Assembly: GCF_018417635.1 (NCBI RefSeq)
Contig: NZ_CP071007.1
Coordinates: 4,526,501-4,590,500 of the forward strand
DNA from: Pseudomonas sp. SORT22
GTDB lineage: Bacteria > Pseudomonadota > Gammaproteobacteria > Pseudomonadales > Pseudomonadaceae
Length of the DNA: 64,000 nucleotides
Direction of reading: 5' to 3'
Part shown: piece after piece, positions 40,116-48,673 of the stretch
Layout of the letters: each line of letters opens with the position of its first letter
Numbering within the stretch: position 1 is the first letter of the stretch
The notes under the pieces: model-generated
What the model saw: only the letters and a program-made list of their open reading frames with translations
The model's database searches: none
Told to the model about the DNA's origin: nothing
Program-made: the position numbers and the translations under genes

Positions 40116-41701
40116 CTGGCAAACGCAGATGGATACCGACGTTCGCATTGATCGCGGCCTCGGTGCTGGGCATAAGCGCGGGGGCCGCCAATGCGGCGGA
40201 CAAACCCAACATCCTGGTGATATTCGGTGACGATATCGGCCAGACCAACATCAGTGCCTATTCGATGGGCGTGGTCGGCTACAAGACCCCGAACATCGAC
40301 CGGATCGCCAAGGAGGGCATGCTGTTCACCGATTACTACGCTGAGAACAGCTGCACCGCCGGCCGCTCCAGCTTCATCACCGGGCAGACGCCATTGCGTA
40401 CCGGGCTGTCCAAGGTCGGCGCACCGGGGGCGCCCGTGGGCCTGCAGGACCGCGACATCACCATTGCCCAGGCGCTCAAGTCGCTGGGTTACAGCACTGG
40501 CCAGTTTGGCAAGAACCACCTGGGCGACAAAGACGAATACCTGCCGACCAAGCACGGCTTCGACGAGTTTTTCGGCAACCTCTATCACCTCAACGCCGAA
40601 GAAGAACCCGAGCGCCCGTACTGGCCCAAGGATCCCAACGACCCTTACGTGAAGAACTTCAGCCCGCGCGGGGTGATTCACGCCTTTGCCGACGGCAAGA
40701 TCGAAGACACCGGCGCGTTGACCACCAAGCGCATGGAAACCATCGACGATGAAACCACCGCCGGTGCCCAGGCGTTCATCAAGAAACAGGTCGAGGCCGA
40801 CAAGCCGTTCTTCGTCTGGATGAACACCACGCGCATGCACGTCTACACCCATGTGCGGGACTCGATGAAAGGGCAAAGCGGCATGCCTGGCAACGAGTAC
40901 GCCGACGGCATGCTCGAACACGACGGTGACGTCGGCAAGCTGTTGCAGACCCTCGATGAGCTGAAGGTCGCCGACAACACCATCGTCGTCTACACCACCG
41001 ACAACGGCCCCAACCAGTTCTCCTGGCCGGACGCCGCGACCACGCCGTTTCGCAGTGAAAAAGACTCCAACTGGGAAGGCGCCTTCCGCGTCCCGGCGAT
41101 CATCCGCTGGCCCGGCAAGATCAAGGAAGGCACGGTGTCCAACGAGATGTTCTCGGGCCTGGACTGGTTCCCGACGCTGCTGGCCGCCGCCGGTGCGCCG
41201 GATGTGAAAGACAAACTGCTCAAGGGTTGGGCACCAAGCACGGGCGGCAAGAACTTCAAGGTGCACCTAGACGGCTTCAACCAGCTGCCGTACCTGACCG
41301 GGCAACAGCCTAAAGGGGCGCGCGACGAGTTCTTCTACTTCAACGATGACGGCGACCTGGTGGCCATGCGCTGGGGCGACTGGAAGGCGGTATTCTGCGA
41401 ACAGCGCCGGCCAGGTGGTTTCGAAGTCTGGCAGGACCCGTTCGTGTGCCTGCGGGTGCCGAAGATCTTCAACCTGCGCATGGACCCGTATGAGCGCGCC
41501 GACGTGGTCTCTGACCAGTACAACGACTGGCTGGCGAAGAACGTCTACCTGACCGGTATCGCGACCATGAAGGCGACGATGTTCCTTGAAACCTTCGTCG
41601 ACTACCCGCCAAGCCAGCACCCGGCGAGCTTCAGCATCGACCAGGTGCGCAAGCAGGTTGACGCCAAGATCGAAGAGAAAATGAAGCAGAACAAGCAATA
41701 A
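40112..41701 (+). CDS. Periplasmic sulfatase (arylsulfatase family)
   Basis: A 529-residue exported protein (signal LIAASVLGISAGAANA/AD). Sulfatase features: ILVIFGDDIGQTN (first metal site), the active-site Cys81 in ENSCTAGRSSFITGQTPLRTGL, LKSLGYSTGQFGKNHLGD (catalytic Lys/His), and YTTDNGPNQFSWPDA with the metal Asp/Asn. Cys81 would become formylglycine, but the site reads CTAGR where most Cys-type sulfatases have CxPSR. It lies after the HAD gene and an overlapping small ORF, and a strong hairpin follows it. Substrate unknown; no sulfatase-maturating enzyme is encoded in the window. Confidence 0.9.
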   Translation: MTGKRRWIPTFALIAASVLGISAGAANAADKPNILVIFGDDIGQTNISAYSMGVVGYKTPNIDRIAKEGMLFTDYYAENSCTAGRSSFITGQTPLRTGLSKVGAPGAPVGLQDRDITIAQALKSLGYSTGQFGKNHLGDKDEYLPTKHGFDEFFGNLYHLNAEEEPERPYWPKDPNDPYVKNFSPRGVIHAFADGKIEDTGALTTKRMETIDDETTAGAQAFIKKQVEADKPFFVWMNTTRMHVYTHVRDSMKGQSGMPGNEYADGMLEHDGDVGKLLQTLDELKVADNTIVVYTTDNGPNQFSWPDAATTPFRSEKDSNWEGAFRVPAIIRWPGKIKEGTVSNEMFSGLDWFPTLLAAAGAPDVKDKLLKGWAPSTGGKNFKVHLDGFNQLPYLTGQQPKGARDEFFYFNDDGDLVAMRWGDWKAVFCEQRRPGGFEVWQDPFVCLRVPKIFNLRMDPYERADVVSDQYNDWLAKNVYLTGIATMKATMFLETFVDYPPSQHPASFSIDQVRKQVDAKIEEKMKQNKQ

Positions 41702-41708
41702 CCCTGCA

Positions 41709-41741
41709 CGCCCGCCAGCGGCTTCGGGCCGCTGGCGGGCG
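41709..41741 (+). terminator. Strong hairpin after the sulfatase gene
   Basis: A perfect 14-bp stem CGCCCGCCAGCGGC / GCCGCTGGCGGGCG around TTCGG. Only GCGCTGTTTG follows, so there is no clean T-run. It may terminate part of the transcripts or protect the mRNA 3' end, separating the MoxR-sulfatase part from the next two genes. Confidence 0.6.
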
Positions 41742-41856
41742 CGCTGTTTGCAGCCAGAACATTTCGGCCTGCTGACTGGCATTTGCGCTGCTAGGCTCAA
41801 GCACTGCCAGTGCGCTATACCGCACTCTCTGCCGATCACTACAAGGCCTTCGCCCG

Positions 41857-44379
41857 ATGCCGGTTGCCAGCACCTCCCGACGCCGCAAAGCCATTCCCGT
41901 ATCCGCCGCCCAGACCCTGCCTCGCGTGTCCCTGGCAGCCCTGTTGCTGCTGGCTTCCGGCGCCGCAGCGCTGATCTACCAGGTGCTGTGGATCAAGCAG
42001 CTGTCGTTGGTGGTCGGTGTCGAGGTGTATGCCATTACCGCAGGCATCAGTGCGTTTTTCGCAGGCCTGGCCCTCGGCGGTTTGTGGCTGGGGCGGCGCG
42101 CTGATGGCCTGGCGCGGCCACTGGCTTTTTACGCCGTGCTCGAAGTGGCGGTGGCCGTACTCGGCATCGCGGCCACGTTCGGCCTGAGTTGGGCCGCCGG
42201 GCCTTTCGCGCGCCTGGAAAACAGCATCGGCCTGCTCGCCTGGAGCCTGCCCTTCGCCCTGGTCGGCATCCCGGCCCTATTGATGGGCGGCACCCTGCCG
42301 GTGCTGGTACGCGCCGTCACCGCTGATGTCGAGGCCGTTGGCCGCGCGGGTGGCCAGCTGTATGCCGCCAATACGGCGGGCGCCATCATCGGCACCCTGC
42401 TTGCCGCCTTCGTGTTGATCCCGGCCCTGGGCATCCGTGGCAGTGCCTGCGCCGCCGCCGTGCTCAACCTGCTGGCCGCAGCCGGCGCCTTGTGGCTGGC
42501 CCGTGGCAGCACACCCTGCGCCCCTGCAGCCTGCGTCAGGCAGCCACGCACGGGCTCAAGTTATCTGGCGTTGACGCTGTACGCCGTGGCCGGCGGCATC
42601 GCCCTGGGTTACGAAGTGGTCTGGTCGCAAGCCATTGTCCAGTTCATGAGCACCCGCACCTTTGCCTTTGCCGTGGTCCTGGCCACCTACCTGGGCGGGC
42701 TGGTGCTGGGCAGCGCGCTGTATGCCCGGCGTGCCGACCGCATCGGCGACCCGTGGGGCGCCTTCGCCGTGCTGATCGCTGCGGCCGGGCTGCTGGCACT
42801 GCTGGAAATCGCCGGCCTCGGGCGCTGGCTGATCGCCCTGCAAAGCCAGGCCGAAGCAACGGTGCTGGCCCTCGGTGGCAGCGCCCTGGCCGGCATGTGC
42901 GCACGCTTCGCCGTGGTCGCGGTGAGCATCGTGTTCTTGCCCACCACCCTGCTCGGCGCAGCCTTTCCGCTGGCCTTGCGCCTGGTCAGTGAGCAAGGCC
43001 ATGTCGGCCGCGATGTCGGTTCGGTGGTGGCCTTCAACACCCTCGGCGGGATTGTCGGGGTCATGCTTTGCGGCTTTGTGCTGGTGCCGCAACTGGGCCT
43101 GGTGCGCACCCTTGGCCTGCTCGCGGTGCTGGCGGCGCTGGTGGCCTTGCTGGCGGTACTGCGCGGTGAACGGGTCGCCAGCACCAAGCGCCGCACGGTG
43201 TTCGTGCTGGGCATTGCCAGCCTGGCGATGGCCTGGCTGACCCCTGCCGAGCGCCTGGCGCAGCTGCTGCCCGGGGCGCGCAACAGCGAACTGGTGTTCT
43301 ATCAAGAGGGCCGCGGCGGTACGGTGGCGGTGGTCGAGCAGCAAAAGCCCCAGGGCAGTTTTCGCCGTCTGTACATCCAGGGCGTGTCCAACACTGGCGA
43401 TGCCATGCCGTCGCTGCGCTACATGCGCCTGCAAGCCTTGCTGCCGTTGCTGATCCACAACGGCGAACCACGTTCGGCGCTGGTCATCGGCCTGGGCACC
43501 GGCATTACCGCCGGCGCCCTGCTGCGCTATCCGGGCCTTGAGCAACGGGTGGTGGCCGAACTGCTGCCCGGCGTGGTCAGCGCTTCGGCGCTGTTTCAGG
43601 GCAACTACAACGCCGCCAGCGACCCGCGCCTGCAGGTGCGCCTGCGTGACGGGCGCCGCGAGTTGCTGGGCAATGCGCAACGCTACGACCTGATCACCCT
43701 CGAGCCACCGCCGCCGTCGGCGGCCGGCGTGGTCAATCTGTACTCGCGCGACTTCTACCGGCTGGCCGCCAGCCGCCTGAATACGCAAGGCCTGCTGGCC
43801 CAATGGCTGCCGTTGCCGACCCAGAACGACGAAGACAGCCGCGCCCTGGTGCGCAGTTTTCTCGATGTGTTCCCCTATGCCTCGCTGTGGACCACCGAGT
43901 TTCACGAGATGCTTCTGGTCGGCTCGCAGCAACCGGTGCAGCTTGACCTGGCGAGCATCAGCGAACGCCTGCGCCAACCCGAAGTACAGAGCAGCCTGGC
44001 CCAGGTCGGCATCGATTCCGCTGCCAGCCTGCTCGCTACCTGGGTCACCGACCGCGACGGCCTGGAGCGTTATGCCGGTGATGTCGCAGCGGTAACCGAC
44101 GACCAGCCGCGCATCGAGTACGCGCCCTGGGTGCGTAGCGACGAGATCACCCGGGTGCTGCCGGCGCTGATGGCATTGAGCAGCCCGGTACCGATCCAGG
44201 GCGCCGATAGCTTGTTCCGCCTGCAACTGGGCGAACAGCGCCAGCGTCTGCAGCGCTTTTACCAGGTCGGCCTCACGGCTTACCGCGGCCAGCGCGAAGC
44301 CTGGGCCCGGCAAGTGCGCGAGGTGGCCCGCGAAGATGGCCAGAACCCTTATTTTCGCTGGTTCCTCGGCTTGCCCTGA
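41857..44379 (+). CDS. Multi-spanning membrane protein with spermidine-synthase-like C-terminal domain
   Basis: An 840-residue inner-membrane protein. Residues 25-460 contain about 12 hydrophobic helices in two similar halves (e.g. LLLLASGAAALIYQVLWIKQLS and LYAVAGGIALGYEVVWSQAIVQF). The C-terminal part resembles SpeE: SAM-binding ALVIGLGTGITAGALL, then VRLRDGRRELL and YDLITLEPPPP...NLYSRDFYRLA. The catalytic-loop Asp of true spermidine synthases is replaced by Glu616-Pro, so polyamine transfer is doubtful. It lies between the sulfatase and the octaheme protein in one direction. Its role is unknown; membrane methyl- or aminopropyl-transfer is only a guess. Confidence 0.85.
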   Translation: MPVASTSRRRKAIPVSAAQTLPRVSLAALLLLASGAAALIYQVLWIKQLSLVVGVEVYAITAGISAFFAGLALGGLWLGRRADGLARPLAFYAVLEVAVAVLGIAATFGLSWAAGPFARLENSIGLLAWSLPFALVGIPALLMGGTLPVLVRAVTADVEAVGRAGGQLYAANTAGAIIGTLLAAFVLIPALGIRGSACAAAVLNLLAAAGALWLARGSTPCAPAACVRQPRTGSSYLALTLYAVAGGIALGYEVVWSQAIVQFMSTRTFAFAVVLATYLGGLVLGSALYARRADRIGDPWGAFAVLIAAAGLLALLEIAGLGRWLIALQSQAEATVLALGGSALAGMCARFAVVAVSIVFLPTTLLGAAFPLALRLVSEQGHVGRDVGSVVAFNTLGGIVGVMLCGFVLVPQLGLVRTLGLLAVLAALVALLAVLRGERVASTKRRTVFVLGIASLAMAWLTPAERLAQLLPGARNSELVFYQEGRGGTVAVVEQQKPQGSFRRLYIQGVSNTGDAMPSLRYMRLQALLPLLIHNGEPRSALVIGLGTGITAGALLRYPGLEQRVVAELLPGVVSASALFQGNYNAASDPRLQVRLRDGRRELLGNAQRYDLITLEPPPPSAAGVVNLYSRDFYRLAASRLNTQGLLAQWLPLPTQNDEDSRALVRSFLDVFPYASLWTTEFHEMLLVGSQQPVQLDLASISERLRQPEVQSSLAQVGIDSAASLLATWVTDRDGLERYAGDVAAVTDDQPRIEYAPWVRSDEITRVLPALMALSSPVPIQGADSLFRLQLGEQRQRLQRFYQVGLTAYRGQREAWARQVREVAREDGQNPYFRWFLGLP

Positions 44380-44426
44380 GGCGTGCGCACAGCACGCCCC
44401 TCTTTCATCGGATCACGGAAGTCTGC

Positions 44427-46763
44427 ATGTCGAAAGATCGTCGCAAGCGTACCGATACCCCGCCGGCCACTGCGCCGGCGCGTCGACTGTTCTGGCCGCT
44501 GCTGGCAGCGTTGGCGCTGTTACTGACGGTGATTGCCTGGCTGCTGGTCGAGCAGAGCGCGCCGCTCACCGCCGCCAGCACCGCGCCAGCCCCGATCGTT
44601 GCGCCAGTGGCCCCGGCGAGCCTGGTTGACGAGGCCCAGTGCCAGGGCTGCCACCAGGCCCAGAGCAAGCAGTGGCAGGGCTCGCATCACCAGTTGGCGA
44701 TGCAGGTCGCCAGTGCCGAGACGGTGCTAGGTGATTTCGCCGAACGCAGCTTCAAGGCCGAAAACGAGGTCACCCGCTTCTTTCGCAAGGGCGGGGATTT
44801 CTGGGTCAACACTCCCGGTGCAGACGGGCGTAACCAGGATTATCGCGTCGCTTATGCCTTCGGCATCGAGCCGCTGCAGCAGTACTTGATCGACACCGGC
44901 GAAGGCCACCTGCAAGCCCTTGGCGTGGCATGGGATACACAGAACAACCGCTGGTTCCACCTTTATCCGGGCCAGGGCGTGGACTTCAAGAACCCGCTGC
45001 ACTGGAGCAAGCCGCAACAGAACGCCAACTTCATGTGCGTGGAGTGTCACACCACCGGCTTCAAGCGCAACTTCAACGCCGCCAGCGGCGCCTTCGACAG
45101 CCAGTGGAACAGCCTGGGGGTCGGCTGCCAGGCGTGCCACGGCCCGGCCTCCAACCATGTGCAATGGGCGGGGCAAAAGCCCGCCAAGCAAGCCAATGCC
45201 GGTTTCAGCCGCAGCCTGGCCCATAGCGACAACATCAGCGAAGTGCAAACCTGCGCCCGCTGCCACGCCCGCCGTGCACCGCTGGGGGATGGCTTTCACA
45301 GCGACCGCACGCTGATGGACGACTACCTGCCCAGCCGCCTGACCCGCGAGCTGTATGCCCTGGACGGCAAGATCAAGGATGAGGTGTTCGAGTACGGCGC
45401 CTTCAGCCAGAGCAAGATGTTCGCCAAGGGCGTACGCTGCAGCAACTGCCACGACCCGCACAGCACCCAGCTCAAGGTAGCGGGCGATGGTGTCTGCCTG
45501 CAATGCCACAACCCTGCCGGCAAGAGCGCAGTGGCCGGCATCGATGGCAGCGGTTTGCAGGCCAAGGACTACCAGTCCATCGAACACCATCGGCACAGTC
45601 CCGGCCAGCCGGGTTCACAATGCGTGGATTGCCACATGCCGGGCAAATTCTACATGGTCAACGACTGGCGCCATGACCATGGTTTCAGCATTCCGGCACC
45701 GGCCCAGGCATTGCAACTGGGCACCCCCGACGCCTGCCTGGGCTGTCATAAATCCAGCCCCGGCCAGCGCATCGCCGAACAGTTCCGCCTGTGGTACGGC
45801 AAGGACGGCGGCAGCACTTACGCCAGCAGCCTGGAGCGCTTGCGCAGCGGCAAACCCGGCGCCGCCCAGGCGCTGCTGGAGCAGTTGCAGGACCGGCAAC
45901 TGCCGGCCATCCGCCGCGCCACCTTGCTCGCCGAACTGGCCAACTACCCCAGCGAGCAGAGCTTCAAGGCTGCCGCCCGCGAGCTGAAGAACCCCGCGGC
46001 GCAAGTGCGCCTGAGCGCCCTTGAAGCAGTGGCGGCGCTTATGCCTGCCGAGCAGCGCGCCGACCTACTGGCACCGCTGCTGCGAGACCCGACACGGGCG
46101 GTGCGCATCGCCGCCGCCCATGCCTTGCTGGCGGCCCGGGCTGCGGGCCTTGGCGTGCATGAAGCGGCCTTCGACAAGGCCATCGGCGAGTACGAGCAGG
46201 TGCAGTTGAGCCTGCTGGAGCGCGCCGAAGCCAATCTCAACCTGGCCCAGCTCTATCAGGCCAGTGGTCGTGGCGCCGAGGTCGAAGGTTACCTGCGCAG
46301 CGCGATCCGGCGCGATGCCGATTTCCTCCCGGCACAGGTAGCGCTGGCGCAATGGCTCGACAGCCAGGGCCGCAGCACAGAGGCACGGGCCGAGCTTGAC
46401 CAGGCCTTGGCCCGGCATCCGCAAGCCGCCCTGCTGCACCAGGCCAGCGGCCTGGCGCTGATTCGTCAGGGCCAACGCGAGGCGGCGCTCAAGGCCTTTC
46501 GCCAAGCCGTCCAGCTGGAGCCCGAGAATGCTGGCTTCGGCTATGTGCTGGCGGTGGCCCTGCATGACCAGGGGCAGCCAGCCAAGGCCCGCGAGCAACT
46601 GTGGCGCAGCCTGCAACAGCACCCCTACAACCGAGACCTGCGCCTGGCGCTGATGCACTACCTGCAACAAGAACACAAACCCGCAGAAGCCGCGCAACTG
46701 CTCGATGCCCTGCGCCAGATCAACCCCCACGACCCGCTGCTGCAGGCCAGGCCCAATGGCTGA
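44427..46763 (+). CDS. Membrane-anchored octaheme c-type cytochrome with TPR repeats
   Basis: A 778-residue protein with a cytoplasmic basic start and one signal-anchor helix (FWPLLAALALLLTVIAWLL). Between Cys72 and His441 are eight CxxCH motifs: CQGCH, CVECH, CQACH, CARCH, CSNCH, CLQCH, CVDCH and CLGCH, so eight c-type hemes are expected in the periplasm. HEAT/TPR-like helices fill the rest (e.g. EANLNLAQLYQASGRGAEVEGYLRSAIRRDADFLPAQVALAQWL). This resembles cytochrome-c554-like proteins fused to TPR. It ends the plus-strand cluster; its stop abuts that of the opposite gene. Redox partners are unknown. Confidence 0.9.
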   Translation: MSKDRRKRTDTPPATAPARRLFWPLLAALALLLTVIAWLLVEQSAPLTAASTAPAPIVAPVAPASLVDEAQCQGCHQAQSKQWQGSHHQLAMQVASAETVLGDFAERSFKAENEVTRFFRKGGDFWVNTPGADGRNQDYRVAYAFGIEPLQQYLIDTGEGHLQALGVAWDTQNNRWFHLYPGQGVDFKNPLHWSKPQQNANFMCVECHTTGFKRNFNAASGAFDSQWNSLGVGCQACHGPASNHVQWAGQKPAKQANAGFSRSLAHSDNISEVQTCARCHARRAPLGDGFHSDRTLMDDYLPSRLTRELYALDGKIKDEVFEYGAFSQSKMFAKGVRCSNCHDPHSTQLKVAGDGVCLQCHNPAGKSAVAGIDGSGLQAKDYQSIEHHRHSPGQPGSQCVDCHMPGKFYMVNDWRHDHGFSIPAPAQALQLGTPDACLGCHKSSPGQRIAEQFRLWYGKDGGSTYASSLERLRSGKPGAAQALLEQLQDRQLPAIRRATLLAELANYPSEQSFKAAARELKNPAAQVRLSALEAVAALMPAEQRADLLAPLLRDPTRAVRIAAAHALLAARAAGLGVHEAAFDKAIGEYEQVQLSLLERAEANLNLAQLYQASGRGAEVEGYLRSAIRRDADFLPAQVALAQWLDSQGRSTEARAELDQALARHPQAALLHQASGLALIRQGQREAALKAFRQAVQLEPENAGFGYVLAVALHDQGQPAKAREQLWRSLQQHPYNRDLRLALMHYLQQEHKPAEAAQLLDALRQINPHDPLLQARPNG

Positions 46764-47192
46764 TCAGGCCACCGGCTGCTGCGATGCCCGCCCTGTGGTC
46801 AACAGGCTCAAGGCCAGGTTATGGGCCAGCGCCGCCCCGGGGACGGCGTGCACCGGCACGCCATAAACTGCTGCCAATACCGGTGCCAGGCCGGTCAGTT
46901 CGGCAAGGTTGCCCGGCTGCCCGGTTGCCGTCAGGACCATGCCCCGGCACCACGACGCCAGCCACTGGCGCTGGCCCTTGAGCCACAGCACCAGACGCTT
47001 GCGCGCCTGCAAGTCGTCCTCGGCCGCTGGCGGCATGGGCGGATAGACCAGGACAAACTCACGGTTGCGCGTCAGCAGCGCTTCGACCTCGACAATCCAG
47101 CGCTCTACCTCGTCAAGATTGGCAGGCATGGACTTGACGTGAACCAGCGGAAACTCACCGGCATCGAACAGAACCCATTGGTTGAGCATCAT
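46764..47192 (-). CDS. Hypothetical protein, 142 aa
   Basis: A protein of about 142 residues beginning MMLNQWVLFDAGEFPLVHVKSM; the second Met, three bases on, is also possible, and GAGGTG precedes both. It contains a long acidic helix-rich stretch (LDEVERWIVEVEALLTRNREFVLVYPPM), a Trp-rich segment (LWLKGQRQWLASWCRGM) and a hydrophobic C-terminal part. No family is recognised. It is divergent from the TetR gene, with an inverted repeat overlapping its start, so it is the likely target of that repressor. It is convergent with the octaheme gene, with stops directly abutting. Confidence 0.7.
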   Translation of the reverse strand: MMLNQWVLFDAGEFPLVHVKSMPANLDEVERWIVEVEALLTRNREFVLVYPPMPPAAEDDLQARKRLVLWLKGQRQWLASWCRGMVLTATGQPGNLAELTGLAPVLAAVYGVPVHAVPGAALAHNLALSLLTTGRASQQPVA

Positions 47193-47225
47193 CGTACACC
47201 TCGATTTAATACTGTACTGTACGAT
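47191..47225. promoter_or_regulatory. Candidate TetR operator in the divergent gap
   Basis: ATCGTACA (47191-47198) and TGTACGAT (47218-47225) are a perfect 8-bp inverted repeat 19 bp apart. Within the right half lies the imperfect palindrome ATACTGTAC-T-GTACGATAC (47209-47227), the size of a TetR-family operator. It spans the start codon and promoter region of the minus-strand gene and lies 66 bp before the TetR gene, consistent with control of both. Confidence 0.6.
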
Positions 47226-47290
47226 ACACTTCTTTCAGCAAAGATCAACCCAAACGAGATTTGTTCTCGTTAAGTGACGGACAAGCAACC

Positions 47291-47938
47291 ATGAGTACTG
47301 ACTGCGAAAACCCCAGGAAGGCCAGCCCGCGCCTCACCGCTCGCGGGCTTCAGCGCCGCCACGCATTGATCGAGGCGGCCACCCGGACGTTTATCGAGCA
47401 CGGTTTTGAAGGCGCCACCCTGGACATGATCATCGACCTGGCCGGCGGCTCACGCGGGACGCTGTACAGCAGCTTCGGCGGCAAGGAAGGTTTGTTTGCC
47501 GCAGTGATTGAACGAATGATCGAAGAGATCTTCGTTGCCCCAGACCCCGGCAGCGCCGCACACGACTCGCTTGAACGCGTACTCGAACACTACGGGCGCC
47601 GCTTTCTGCACGGCCTGCTGGCGCCCAGAAGCATCGGCCTGTATCGCTTGATCGTGGCCGAAGCGCCGCGTTTTCCGCAGATCGGCGAGCACTTCTACAC
47701 CCTGGGCCCCGAGCGCAGCTACCAGTTGCTGGCCGAGCGCCTGGGGCAACTGCACGGTATCCAGGCCGACCGGCAAACCCTCAACCTGGTTGCTTGCCAG
47801 TTTCTGGAGATGCTCAAGGCCGACCTGTTTCTCAAGGCGATCAGCATGCCGGCCTATACCCCGGCCAGCGAGGACATCGAGCAACGTCTGCAACTGAGCG
47901 TGAAGATCATCGCCCACTACCTGCAAGCGACGCCTTGA
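47291..47938 (+). CDS. TetR/AcrR-family transcriptional regulator
   Basis: About 215 residues from MSTDCENPRKASPR; an ATG ten codons upstream is less likely. The TetR helix-turn-helix is RRHALIEAATRTFIEHGFEGATLDMIIDLAGGSRGTLYSSFGGKEGLFAAVIERM. The C-terminal ligand-binding domain (LLAPRSIGLYRLIVAEAPRFPQIGEHFYTLGPER) resembles the TetR_C AefR-like type. It probably represses itself and the divergent hypothetical gene through the inverted repeat between them. The ligand is unknown. Confidence 0.88.
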   Translation: MSTDCENPRKASPRLTARGLQRRHALIEAATRTFIEHGFEGATLDMIIDLAGGSRGTLYSSFGGKEGLFAAVIERMIEEIFVAPDPGSAAHDSLERVLEHYGRRFLHGLLAPRSIGLYRLIVAEAPRFPQIGEHFYTLGPERSYQLLAERLGQLHGIQADRQTLNLVACQFLEMLKADLFLKAISMPAYTPASEDIEQRLQLSVKIIAHYLQATP

Positions 47939-47944
47939 GCGTCC

Positions 47945-48625
47945 TCAGCTGGCCGGCAACACGCTCAGCGGATCGATCGGCTTGCCGTTCTGGCGGATTT
48001 CGAAGTACAGCTGCACGCGGTCGGTATCCAGGTCGCCGGCTTCGGCGATCTTCTGGCCCTTGCTGACGGTCTGGCCTTCCTTGACCAGCAACTTGCTGTT
48101 GTGGCCGTAGACGCTGGCATGGGCAGTGCCATGCTGGAGGATGATCAGGTTGCCATAGCCGCGGATGTTGGTCGCGAACGCGACCTTGCCACCCAGGCTG
48201 GCGTACACCGCCTGGCCCGGGGTGGCGGCGATGCGAATGCCCTTGTTGAGCTTGTCGGCGGAGGAATAGCGGCGGATCAGCGTGCCCTGCAGCGGCCACG
48301 CCCAGCCGCGCAGGGTGACCTTGGTGGCCGGCGCCACGGGCCGGGCCTTGCTGGCACTGCTGGTGGTGCGCGTGGTGGTTTTCGAGCCGCCGAAGCGGAT
48401 GGTCTGGCCGACATTCACCGCATAGGGCGCACTGATGCCGTTGTAGCGCGCCAGTTCCTTGAAGTTCCAGCCATGGCGCGAGGCAATCGAGTACAGGGTA
48501 TCGCCGCGCTTGACCTTGTAGGTGCCGGCCACGACTTTGTTGGCGGAGCTACCGGGGCTTGGGGAATGCGAACTGCATGCAGACATCGCCAGCATTACGG
48601 CGATCAGAACAAACCTGAAAAACAC
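47945..48625 (-). CDS. NlpD/EnvC-like LysM lipoprotein with degenerate M23 domain
   Basis: A 226-residue lipoprotein: signal with lipobox LAMSACSS, then a LysM domain (GTYKVKRGDTLYSIASRHGWNFKELARYNGI), a linker and a C-terminal M23 fold (LRRYSS...NKGIRIAATPGQAVYASLGGKVAFATNIRGYGNLIILQHG...VQLYFEIRQNGKPIDP). The usual zinc ligands appear lost: the family HxxxD reads NKGIRI and the HFE reads LYFE. Proteins of this type activate amidases of the AmiC kind rather than cleave peptidoglycan. It is convergent with the TetR gene. Confidence 0.86.
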   Translation of the reverse strand: MFFRFVLIAVMLAMSACSSHSPSPGSSANKVVAGTYKVKRGDTLYSIASRHGWNFKELARYNGISAPYAVNVGQTIRFGGSKTTTRTTSSASKARPVAPATKVTLRGWAWPLQGTLIRRYSSADKLNKGIRIAATPGQAVYASLGGKVAFATNIRGYGNLIILQHGTAHASVYGHNSKLLVKEGQTVSKGQKIAEAGDLDTDRVQLYFEIRQNGKPIDPLSVLPAS

Positions 48626-48673
48626 ACCACTTCCTTTTCCCGGAGACGCCGTTGACGAGGGCGCTACTATAAA

